From assembly GCA_964500645.1 (NCBI GenBank), contig CAZCOH010000037.1, positions 1-14,744 of the forward strand: a stretch of 14,744 nucleotides of DNA. Reading direction: 5' to 3'. The notes below the pieces were generated by a model that made no database searches, was not told the DNA's origin, and saw nothing but the letters and a program-made list of their open reading frames with translations. Below are positions 1 to 6,635 of this stretch, one piece after another. Positions within the stretch are counted from its first letter, which is position 1, and every line of letters begins with the position of its first letter. This DNA is from CAYFIW01 sp964500645. GTDB taxonomy: Bacteria > Chloroflexota > Dehalococcoidia > Lucifugimonadales > UBA826. The position numbers and the translations under genes were made by a program.

Positions 1-962
1 CACTCTATAGAAGATTCCGGAATTTAGCAGGAGATGAGGCTATACGCCTTGGGTGCCGTGCTAAAGGGTATCAAGTGCACAAAAACGGAACTGTCTCTCT
101 ACAGCTTGATACGCCTGACGGGCCCGATTGTGAAAATGGGACCTTGTTAGTTGGAGCAGATGGTATCCACTCCGAAATCCGTGCAGCTATGTTCCCCAAT
201 CAGCCTCCTATCCACTGGGGAGGTTCTATCATGTGGCGAGGCACCTCTATGGCAAAGCCAATCCGAACGAAATCATCTTTCATAGGACTTGGCACTCATC
301 GCCAACGCATGGTGATATATCCTATTTCTGAAGCTGATCCGATTACAGGTCTAGCTTTAATTAACTGGATTGCCGAAGTCACTTATGAAGATCCGCCGGC
401 GCAAGATAATACTGGGTGGTTCCGACGAGTGGATATAGAGAATTTTATCCACTATTTTGAGAATTGGACCTATGACTGGCTAGACGTACCAGCACTTATA
501 CGTGAAACAACCGAAGTTTTCGAAAATCCGATGATTGACCGTGACCCGATACCACGTTGGGTTGAAGGACCGGTTGCTCTACTCGGCGATGCCGCCCACC
601 CAATGTATCCGACAGGATCAAACGGAGCTAGTCAAGCAATTGTCGATGGCCGCGTCTTGGGTGCAAAATTCTTACAACATGGTGTCACACAAGCCGCCCT
701 TCAGGCCTATAACAACACGCTTTGCAATCCGATTTCAGAAGTTGTCTTACGAAATCGTGATGCTGGACCATTCGGTTTGTTGAATATGGTCAATGAACGT
801 TCCAATGGCGAATTCGAATGTATCGACGACGTGATCTCTGCATCAGAACGGTCTGATTTCATGGCAAAATATCAAGCAGCAGCAGGTTTTGCACGCGATG
901 TCCTAAATAGTGCGCCACCAACCATCAGACCAGAGCATCGCATTGCTCAGGACGATAAGTAA
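1..962 (+). CDS. PhzS-like flavin-dependent (FAD) aromatic monooxygenase, 5'-truncated
   Basis: The reading frame is open to the left window edge (first full codon at base 3) and stops with TAA at 960-962, leaving about 319 C-terminal residues. The GTG at 75 is internal, because the upstream residues read as conserved enzyme sequence (RLGCRAKGYQV). Two FAD signatures of class A flavoprotein hydroxylases are visible: GADG at 153-164, within LLVGADGIHSEIR, and GDAAHP at 585-602, followed by MYPTGSNGASQAI. The N-terminal Rossmann GxGxxG lies outside the window. The GDAAHPMYPxGSNGASQ form resembles PhzS and 3-hydroxybenzoate/salicylate hydroxylase relatives, which use NAD(P)H and O2 to hydroxylate aromatic acids in the cytosol. 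The substrate cannot be assigned. The gene looks richer in G+C than the genes to its right, and the spacer behind it is notably C-rich. Family assignment is secure; function within the family is not. Confidence 0.9.
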   Translation, partial: LYRRFRNLAGDEAIRLGCRAKGYQVHKNGTVSLQLDTPDGPDCENGTLLVGADGIHSEIRAAMFPNQPPIHWGGSIMWRGTSMAKPIRTKSSFIGLGTHRQRMVIYPISEADPITGLALINWIAEVTYEDPPAQDNTGWFRRVDIENFIHYFENWTYDWLDVPALIRETTEVFENPMIDRDPIPRWVEGPVALLGDAAHPMYPTGSNGASQAIVDGRVLGAKFLQHGVTQAALQAYNNTLCNPISEVVLRNRDAGPFGLLNMVNERSNGEFECIDDVISASERSDFMAKYQAAAGFARDVLNSAPPTIRPEHRIAQDDK

Positions 963-1112
963 GGCGACAAAATACCCAAAACAATTATCACGCTTCCCGT
1001 CCCACTCATCCCCAAAGATCGCAGGTTCGAACCATACCCCCCATACTATCCATTGTTGACTAAAATCCCCTATTTCCCCCACCTTGCTTTTAATCCATAT
1101 ATAACATAAATT

Positions 1113-1141
1113 TTGTCAAATTATTAAAATCTATTAATAAT
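1113..1141 (+). promoter_or_regulatory. Sigma70-type promoter for the gene at 1169
   Basis: TTGTCA (1113-1118, 5 of 6 to the -35 consensus) and AATAAT (1136-1141, 5 of 6 to -10) are 17 bases apart in a very AT-rich stretch. A start site near 1148 would give a leader of about 20 bases carrying the GGAGA ribosome site at 1160-1164. Confidence 0.55.
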
Positions 1142-1168
1142 TACACCTTTAAAACGTATGGAGACATG

Positions 1169-1780
1169 ATGGATTACATAATAAGTGCTGTTAGAACACC
1201 TGCACCTGGAAAAACTCAAATGCTTCTCAAAACAGTGGTTAGTGATTTTGAAAAAAACGTGGGAAAGGGCATGGTAACTTTTGGAAACACAGGTTTAATC
1301 ATAAGCCACAACCCTATTGAAAATGCTGACGCTTTGGAGCAAATACAAGATTCGTTTCTAGAAGGTAATTCGGTAGCAGAGTCTCTTGCCAAGCAAGAAG
1401 CTGACTGCTCTGAACCAATAAGATTTCTTTTAAGAGAAATCATAGCTACCATTGATCCTACTAAGAGAGCTAGTAATCCAAAATACATACAAAGGTTTAT
1501 GCTGAGAGCAAAACCTGGCAAGGCTGTAGATTTACTAGAAGGTCTTCTTAAAAACCATGAGATTTCGGATGGCAATTTTAATGTCTCAGCTATAGCGGAA
1601 AACCCGGGAATATTAATAATGTCGAAACCAGTAGACCATTTCAATGAAATTCGGAAAGTTTCTGATCTGAAATCATTTCGTGATAGTTTCAAAAGTAAAG
1701 GGGGCGCTGACCTATCAGAATTAGTAGCTTCAATGGAAGGACGTATCATGCGTATCGCCTACATGAATAGAGGGACGTAG
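1169..1780 (+). CDS. Unrecognised 203-residue protein with two tandem alpha/beta repeats
   Basis: I do not recognise this family. The product has no signal peptide or membrane segment and is probably cytosolic. It appears to be an internal duplication. Residues about 2-96 begin DYIISAVRTPAPGKTQMLL, and residues about 105-199 begin KYIQRFMLRAKPGKAVDLL. Both copies share YI, an Arg, PGK and LL, followed later by NTGLIISHNPIE in copy one and NPGILIMSKPVD in copy two. The strand-helix-strand pattern fits paired ferredoxin-like (dimeric alpha/beta barrel) modules, in which one chain would form what is usually a homodimer. Two ATGs are adjacent at 1166 and 1169. GGAGA at 1160-1164 leaves almost no spacing for the first but five bases for the second, so 1169 is preferred. 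The gene is monocistronic, with its own promoter and a strong terminator. No catalytic motif is evident. Confidence 0.75.
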   Translation: MDYIISAVRTPAPGKTQMLLKTVVSDFEKNVGKGMVTFGNTGLIISHNPIENADALEQIQDSFLEGNSVAESLAKQEADCSEPIRFLLREIIATIDPTKRASNPKYIQRFMLRAKPGKAVDLLEGLLKNHEISDGNFNVSAIAENPGILIMSKPVDHFNEIRKVSDLKSFRDSFKSKGGADLSELVASMEGRIMRIAYMNRGT

Positions 1781-1805
1781 CACCTTATAGAAATAAAGTT
1801 GATTT

Positions 1806-1860
1806 AAATGTCATGGTGCCTGACCAATCATACTAGCCACCATGACATTTTTTATATTTT
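1806..1860 (+). terminator. Intrinsic terminator of the 1169 gene, overlapping the SEC-C gene on the other strand
   Basis: A perfect 13-bp inverted repeat (1806-1818 with 1838-1850, arm AAATGTCATGGTG) encloses a 19-base loop. A long T-rich run follows at 1848-1864. It lies 25 bases after the upstream stop codon. The right arm and T-run are also the codons for the C-terminal residues of the convergent minus-strand gene. Confidence 0.8.
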
Positions 1861-1997
1861 TTTTCACTTCCACATGGGCATTTTTCATTCCTGCCTATTT
1901 TACGGTCAGATGTATTTCTTATCCGAGCTTTCTCTTGGCAGTTTGCGCAAGTGCATGCAACAGGATGATCATTATGCCAATTAGTGCGATTAACCAT
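1833..1997 (-). CDS. SEC-C motif metal-binding mini-protein (54 aa)
   Basis: This small gene runs from ATG (complement of 1995-1997) to TAG (complement of 1833-1835). It is preceded by a GGAGG ribosome site (complement of 2004-2008) at six-base spacing, which supports real translation. The C-terminus reads IGRNEKCPCGSEKKYKKCHG, a canonical SEC-C zinc motif (CxC-x8-CH: C40, C42, C51, H52), the motif found at the C-terminus of SecA, where it binds Zn and contacts SecB and ribosomes. The N-terminal part carries a second Cys cluster, HPVACTCANC (C15, C17, C20), so the protein has six Cys and may bind one or two metals. It lacks every SecA motor domain and is not a truncated secA remnant on the visible evidence. 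Its partner is unknown. It could be a metal-binding adaptor or a translation or secretion accessory. Its 3' end overlaps the terminator of the convergent gene. Confidence 0.8.
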   Translation of the reverse strand: MVNRTNWHNDHPVACTCANCQEKARIRNTSDRKIGRNEKCPCGSEKKYKKCHGG

Positions 1998-2049
1998 GTA
2001 AAACCTCCAACTAAAACATCTTTATAATACTCCACAAAAAAGCGGAAGT

Positions 2050-2077
2050 TTTTCAAATATGCAATAGAATATACAAT
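2050..2077 (+). promoter_or_regulatory. Possible promoter for the CoA-transferase
   Basis: TTTTCA (2050-2055, 4 of 6) and TACAAT (2072-2077, 5 of 6) are 16 bases apart, about 45 bases before the start codon, in the region shared with the divergent SEC-C gene. The -35 is weak and AT-rich DNA gives such matches by chance. Confidence 0.35.
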
Positions 2078-2122
2078 CTCTTAACCAACAAATTATCTTT
2101 ACAGGCAATTGGAGATATTTGA

Positions 2123-3391
2123 ATGCCAGGTCCATTGGACGGAATACGTATAGTTGAATTTACTCAAATAATTGCTGCTCCTTTCGGCGGAATGCTGCTA
2201 GCTGATATGGGTGCTGAGGTCATCAAAATAGAACCCTTAGAGGGTGAACCGTGGAGACTTCATAGTCAATTTATACCTAAAGAGAGTCGAACCTATATGG
2301 GCCTAAACCGCGGAAAGAGAAGTCTTCCCTTAGATCTTAAAGCTCCACCCTCGAAAGAAATTGTAAATCGACTGATAAAAATATCAGACGTGGTGATAAT
2401 TAATGCCCGGCCCGATGTTCCGGAAAAACTTGGAATAGATTACGACACCTTGCGTACAGCCAATCCACGGATAATTTATTGCGATAACACCGCATTTGGC
2501 CGAAATGGACCTGACAAAGATAGGCCCGGATACGACATAGTAGTTCAGGCAATAAGCGGCCTATTAGCCGCTGACAATAAAATTGTGGATGGAGTTCCTC
2601 AACAAGTGAGTGCTACTGCAGTAGCGGATTACGCTACAGGTATAGCAATCGCATGGGCCATCTGTGCTGCACTATTTGCTAGAGAACGCAAAGGTGTGGG
2701 ACAAAGAATAGACACATCACTTCTAAGCACTGCTATCTCTATGCAAGGATCATTCTTTGAATTAGATCAATACACTAAAGACACAAGACTGGAATTCTTG
2801 GAAACAATCGATTCATTAAGAGCGGCTCAAGTTCCATATCAAACCCTATTAGATCAGCAAATTGAGATGGCAGGTTCCATGGCCGGATTCAAAATTTACT
2901 ACAACACCTATCAAACATTAGACGGTGTTATAGCTGTTGGATGTCTAAGTGAGGCTCTCCGACAAAAAGCAGCTGACACTATTGGCATAACTGATCCTCG
3001 TTTCGATGATAATTACGACCCAAATTCAATGGAATCAATCTCTACTGCAGAGGCGTTATTGTCGGAGGTCAAAAACATTATCTCAAATAAATCAACTGAG
3101 TTCTGGGTAGAGAAATTTGACGCCGCAGGAGTGCCAGTTGGTCCAGTAAAATTCATCCAGGAATTGATGGATGATGAGCAGGTGATTGCAAATGACATGG
3201 TGGTAGAAGTAAATCATTCCAAAGCCGGCAAAGTGCGTATGGCTGGTCCAATGGTTAAGATGAGCGAAACTCCACTTGAGGCAAAGTCAGCATCTCCGGC
3301 ATTGGGGGAGCATACTGAAGAGATACTTTTAGAGATCGGATACAGCCAAGAGAATATAGACCAGCTCTATTCTGATAGGGTGGTTAGATAA
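2123..3391 (+). CDS. CaiB/BaiF-type (family III) CoA-transferase
   Basis: Family III CoA-transferases move CoA between carboxylic acids through an aspartyl-CoA intermediate in the cytosol. The 422-residue length is typical. The N-terminus has the family opening LDGIRIVEFTQIIAAPFGGM, then LADMGAEVIKIEP (residues 26-38) and NRGKRSLPLDLK (62-73). The GYDIVVQAISGL stretch follows at 136-147. VADYATG places an Asp at residue 169, the position of the catalytic Asp of formyl-CoA transferase. The C-terminal part carries the PVGPV and GEHTEEIL elements (about 396-402). GGAG at 2111-2114, eight bases before ATG, fixes the start. Such enzymes often activate organic acids for catabolism (oxalate, carnitine, succinate-linked acids, bile acids) and also include racemases. 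The acid used here cannot be deduced, and no dehydrogenase or hydratase partner sits nearby. Confidence 0.93.
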   Translation: MPGPLDGIRIVEFTQIIAAPFGGMLLADMGAEVIKIEPLEGEPWRLHSQFIPKESRTYMGLNRGKRSLPLDLKAPPSKEIVNRLIKISDVVIINARPDVPEKLGIDYDTLRTANPRIIYCDNTAFGRNGPDKDRPGYDIVVQAISGLLAADNKIVDGVPQQVSATAVADYATGIAIAWAICAALFARERKGVGQRIDTSLLSTAISMQGSFFELDQYTKDTRLEFLETIDSLRAAQVPYQTLLDQQIEMAGSMAGFKIYYNTYQTLDGVIAVGCLSEALRQKAADTIGITDPRFDDNYDPNSMESISTAEALLSEVKNIISNKSTEFWVEKFDAAGVPVGPVKFIQELMDDEQVIANDMVVEVNHSKAGKVRMAGPMVKMSETPLEAKSASPALGEHTEEILLEIGYSQENIDQLYSDRVVR

Positions 3392-3419
3392 CACCATCAT
3401 TAAAAGCAACTCAAATCTG

Positions 3420-3448
3420 TTGCTGCATAATACTTCTCGCTATATAAT
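3420..3448 (+). promoter_or_regulatory. Promoter for the ferredoxin gene
   Basis: A perfect TATAAT (3443-3448) lies exactly 17 bases after TTGCTG (3420-3425), which matches only the TTG part of the -35 consensus. The -35 hexamer overlaps the right arm of a small hairpin (AGCAAC/GTTGCT, 3405-3424) that lacks a T-run. Predicted start of transcription is near 3455, about 60 bases before the gene. Confidence 0.5.
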
Positions 3449-3513
3449 TCCCTAGGTTTGCCAAAGGCATTACAAAATTTGTTAATTACTTGTTGAGGAG
3501 GCAGTTTACCAAA

Positions 3514-3762
3514 ATGACATACATAATTGCTGAACCGTGCGTGGATGTTCTCGATAGAGCCTGTATTGATGTTTGCCCTGTGGATTGTATTTACGAGGCC
3601 GAAGAACATAGCATGCTTCTAATTAATCCAGAAGAATGTATTGACTGTGCAGCCTGTGAACCAGTTTGCCCAGTGGCTGCTATTTTTGCCGAAGATGACG
3701 TCCCTGCAGATTGGGACAATTTTACGGACTTAAATTATGAATATTTTGGCCAGGAAAGATAA
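3514..3762 (+). CDS. fdxA: Seven-iron ferredoxin, [3Fe-4S][4Fe-4S] (FdxA type)
   Basis: This is a small cytosolic electron carrier of 82 residues. Counting from ATG 3514, Cys occur at 9, 17, 21, 25, 42, 45, 48 and 52. This matches the order of Azotobacter vinelandii FdI (8, 16, 20, 24, 39, 42, 45, 49). By that model C9, C17 and C52 hold the [3Fe-4S] cluster, C21, C42, C45 and C48 hold the [4Fe-4S] cluster, and C25 is the free cysteine. The opening MTYIIAEPCVDV and the DDVPADW tail are typical of actinobacterial and proteobacterial FdxA. A frame extension to a TTG at 3490 contains the GAGGAGG ribosome site (3495-3501) and is therefore not coding; the site lies 12 bases before the ATG, slightly long. 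The electron partner is not shown by the neighbours. Confidence 0.93.
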   Translation: MTYIIAEPCVDVLDRACIDVCPVDCIYEAEEHSMLLINPEECIDCAACEPVCPVAAIFAEDDVPADWDNFTDLNYEYFGQER

Positions 3763-3798
3763 ACTGTACGATAGACTTTAGGACACCTCGAATCGGAA

Positions 3799-3827
3799 CT
3801 GTGATTTTATAGATACTTCGGTATGAT
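3799..3827 (+). promoter_or_regulatory. Probable acnA promoter
   Basis: CTGTGA (3799-3804, weak -35) and TATGAT (3822-3827, 5 of 6 to -10) are 17 bases apart. Transcription would begin near 3834, so the GC-rich hairpin at 3852-3884 would lie in the acnA leader. Confidence 0.4.
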
Positions 3828-3851
3828 AATCTCGTAGATAATAGTCGAGAA

Positions 3852-3892
3852 AAGCCCGGGCTAGTTTACAGACTACCCGGGCTTAATTGTTT
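3852..3892 (+). terminator. GC-rich hairpin between fdxA and acnA (terminator or acnA leader element)
   Basis: AAGCCCGGG (3852-3860) pairs perfectly with CCCGGGCTT (3876-3884). After a one-base bulge the stem continues as TAGT/ACTA with a six-base loop. The following AATTGTTT is only partly T-rich. It sits 90 bases after fdxA stops and 46 before the preferred acnA start. It is best read as the fdxA terminator, but if the promoter at 3799-3827 is used it also begins the acnA leader. Confidence 0.6.
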
Positions 3893-3929
3893 AATGGCAA
3901 AAATTAGTTGCAAAGTGAGATGTCGTGAT

Positions 3930-6608
3930 ATGAACGTCCCTAATTCAAACTCAGATTATGTGTCAAAAGAAAAACTGTCCATCTCTAACAGAGAGTACGT
4001 ATTCTATTCAATAAAGGCTCTTGAAGACCAAGGGTTATTAAATATCAGTAAGACGCCTTACTCAATAAGAGTGCTACTTGAAAACGTACTAAGAAGCTCG
4101 GATGGAGGTCCGGCTACTGATGATCATGTAAAGCTAGTATCGTCTTGGAGGCCAAACAATAAGCCAGTAAGCGAGTTTCCATACATGCCCGGACGGGTCG
4201 TTCTTCAAGACTTTACAGGCGTTCCTGTGGCAGTTGATATTGCTGCGATGAGAGACGCTGTAGAGGAAAACGGCGGTGATGCCTCGATTATTAATCCAAT
4301 CGTAAGATCAGATATGGTTATTGACCATTCTGTGCAAGTGGACCATTTTTCCATGTCAAATGCTCTTGATCTAAATATCGAGAGAGAGTTCGAAAGAAAT
4401 ACAGAAAGATATCAATTGCTTAAATGGGCACAAAACGCCTTTGATAACTTCAAAATTGTTCCTCCTGGAACAGGTATAGTACATCAGGTTAATCTGGAAT
4501 ATCTTGCTGAAGTTGTCCTTAGTGAAGATAAGATTGAAGACCCTGTAGCTTACTTAGACACCTGTGTAGGTACCGATTCGCATACTACTATGATAAATGG
4601 CCTGGGCGTACTGGGCTGGGGTGTCGGGGGCATCGAAGCCGAAGCTGTCATGTTAGGTCAACCATACTATATGGTAGTGCCCGAGGTAGTGGGCGTAAGG
4701 TTAACCGGCAAACTCCCTGAAGGCGCCACAGCCACAGACTTAGTTTTATCTATTGTAGAGATGCTACGTTCCGTGGGAGTTGTTGAAAAATTCGTTGAAT
4801 TCTACGGACCTGGGCTCAGCGACTTACCCCTTGCAGATAGGGCAACAATAGCAAATATGGCCCCAGAATATGGAGCCACTTGTGGTTTTTTCCCAATAGA
4901 CAATCAAACCATCAAATATTTAACTGACACAGGTCGAGACTCATCTACCGTCGAATTGGTGGAAGCGTACGCCAAAAAAAACAACTTATACTATGACGAA
5001 AATGTGGAACCCGAATATACAGTCGAACTTGAATTTGACATTTCCTCGGTAACCCCTTCAATGGCCGGGCCAAAAAGGCCTCAAGACAAAGTGTCTCTAA
5101 AAGATGTCGCTAACAACTTCCAAGAGTCATTTGAAGATATTTCTGATATATCACATAAGATAGCTATTGATGATAATGAAGTTGAAATAGGTGACTCGGC
5201 AGTTGTAATAGCCGCTATAACGAGTTGCACAAACACTTCAAATCCATCTGTAATGGTGGGAGCTGGACTTCTTGCAAGAAAAGCTAGAAAACTAGGTCTT
5301 CAAAGAAAACCATGGGTAAAGTCAAGCTTAGCTCCTGGATCCACTGTTGTGACTAGATATCTAGAAGCGGCCGGACTAAATGAAGACCTCGATTATCTCG
5401 GATTTAATACTGTAGGTTATGGATGCACAACATGCATAGGAAATTCAGGACCATTACCACAACCGGTTGCTGAGTCAGTTTCAGATAATGATTTGACAGT
5501 AGCCGCTGTATTAAGCGGAAACCGCAACTTTGAAGGAAGAGTTCACCCACAAGTAAAAGCCAATTATCTGGCGTCTCCGGTCCTTGTTGTAGCATATGCT
5601 CTTTCAGGCAGAATGGATATAAATCTAGCTGTTGAACCTATAGGAACCAGTGATTCAGGACAAGATGTTTTTCTAAAAGACATATGGCCTTCCCAAGCTG
5701 AAATTTCAGAAACCATATCCGCATGTTTGCAACCAGAAATGTTCAAGAATCAATACGACTCAGTCGTAGATGGGCCAAAAGAATGGCAAGATTTACAAAC
5801 ATCATCCGGCGTAAATTTTAAATGGGACCCTGAATCCACTTATATTCAAAAACCACCATATTTTGAAGATTTCCAATCTAATCCGGAAACACGTTCTGAG
5901 ATTACCAATGCAAGAGTTCTAGTCTATATGGAGGATTCTGTAACTACCGACCATATTTCCCCAGCAGGATCTATTCCTCCCAGTGCACCAGCTGGACAAT
6001 TTCTGTCAGGAAATGACGTGCCCCGTAGAGAATACAACTCCTTTGGATCTAGAAGAGGAAATCATGACGTCATGGTCAGGGGTACATTTGGAAACATACG
6101 ACTTAGAAATAAACTTGCCCCAGATATGGAAGGTGACTGGACAACCCACTTCCCAACAGAACAATCAATGCGGATTTATGATGCTTCAGAACAATATCGT
6201 AACGAAAATGTGCCGCTTATAATTATTGCGGGTAAAGAATATGGGACGGGTAGTTCGAGAGACTGGGCTGCAAAAGGCCCAATGTTACTTGGTGTGAGAG
6301 CAGTGATCGCACAAAGTTTCGAACGCATCCATAGATCTAATTTAATTGGTATGGGGGTCTTGCCCCTGGTATTTAAAGATGGTGAATCTGCCGAATCGCT
6401 AGGGCTAGATGGTACTGAATTATTCGATATACCTGGGGTGTCTACTTCTGTTGAACCCTCTTCAACCGTTACCGTTAGTGCCACCTCCAAGGACGGCAAA
6501 GTTACAAAGTTTGAAGCTCTGTTAAGAATCGATACTGCCATCGAAAACGAATATTATAGACATGGCGGACTTCTACCATATGTTCTCAGGCAGATGATTC
6601 AACAATAA
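3930..6608 (+). CDS. acnA: Aconitate hydratase A
   Basis: This TCA-cycle enzyme interconverts citrate and isocitrate through cis-aconitate, using a [4Fe-4S] cluster in the cytosol. From ATG 3930 the product is 892 residues, close to E. coli AcnA (891). The cluster ligands fall at C433 (SCTNTSNPS), C499 and C502 (YGCTTCIGNSGPL), two positions off the E. coli numbering. Other family blocks include CVGTDSHTTMINGLGVLGWG (about 208-227), GNRNFEGRVHP, the swivel-domain SVTTDHISPAGSIP, YNSFGSRRGNH and KEYGTGSSRDWAAKGP (near 768-783). An in-frame ATG at 3894 would add 12 residues with no family resemblance. It has no ribosome site and sits ten bases behind a hairpin, so 3930 (GTGAGA at 3915-3920) is preferred. 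The gene converges on recG with a 27-base gap. Full-length acnA rather than acnB or acnD is the best call. Confidence 0.95.
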   Translation: MNVPNSNSDYVSKEKLSISNREYVFYSIKALEDQGLLNISKTPYSIRVLLENVLRSSDGGPATDDHVKLVSSWRPNNKPVSEFPYMPGRVVLQDFTGVPVAVDIAAMRDAVEENGGDASIINPIVRSDMVIDHSVQVDHFSMSNALDLNIEREFERNTERYQLLKWAQNAFDNFKIVPPGTGIVHQVNLEYLAEVVLSEDKIEDPVAYLDTCVGTDSHTTMINGLGVLGWGVGGIEAEAVMLGQPYYMVVPEVVGVRLTGKLPEGATATDLVLSIVEMLRSVGVVEKFVEFYGPGLSDLPLADRATIANMAPEYGATCGFFPIDNQTIKYLTDTGRDSSTVELVEAYAKKNNLYYDENVEPEYTVELEFDISSVTPSMAGPKRPQDKVSLKDVANNFQESFEDISDISHKIAIDDNEVEIGDSAVVIAAITSCTNTSNPSVMVGAGLLARKARKLGLQRKPWVKSSLAPGSTVVTRYLEAAGLNEDLDYLGFNTVGYGCTTCIGNSGPLPQPVAESVSDNDLTVAAVLSGNRNFEGRVHPQVKANYLASPVLVVAYALSGRMDINLAVEPIGTSDSGQDVFLKDIWPSQAEISETISACLQPEMFKNQYDSVVDGPKEWQDLQTSSGVNFKWDPESTYIQKPPYFEDFQSNPETRSEITNARVLVYMEDSVTTDHISPAGSIPPSAPAGQFLSGNDVPRREYNSFGSRRGNHDVMVRGTFGNIRLRNKLAPDMEGDWTTHFPTEQSMRIYDASEQYRNENVPLIIIAGKEYGTGSSRDWAAKGPMLLGVRAVIAQSFERIHRSNLIGMGVLPLVFKDGESAESLGLDGTELFDIPGVSTSVEPSSTVTVSATSKDGKVTKFEALLRIDTAIENEYYRHGGLLPYVLRQMIQQ

Positions 6609-6635
6609 ATATAACTAATCCCCGTGATCGCCCTG

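Noticed and set aside
1021..1033. Possible tRNA gene
   Set aside because: Only the T-loop-like GGTTCGAACC is present; the T-stem does not pair, and no acceptor, D or anticodon arm can be folded around it on either strand.
1216..1749. Long minus-strand frame opposite the 1169 gene
   Set aside because: It lies antisense to a gene with a good promoter, ribosome site, terminator and internally repeated protein pattern. The antisense product is Ser/Leu-rich shadow sequence.
1842..2027. Open plus-strand frame of 61 codons starting in the terminator
   Set aside because: It begins inside the T-run of the terminator, gives a Phe/Cys-rich sequence without family features, and lies opposite the SEC-C gene, which has a ribosome site and a real motif.
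3400..3609. Minus-strand 69-codon frame over the fdxA start
   Set aside because: It overlaps conserved ferredoxin codons antisense, with no ribosome site or motif.
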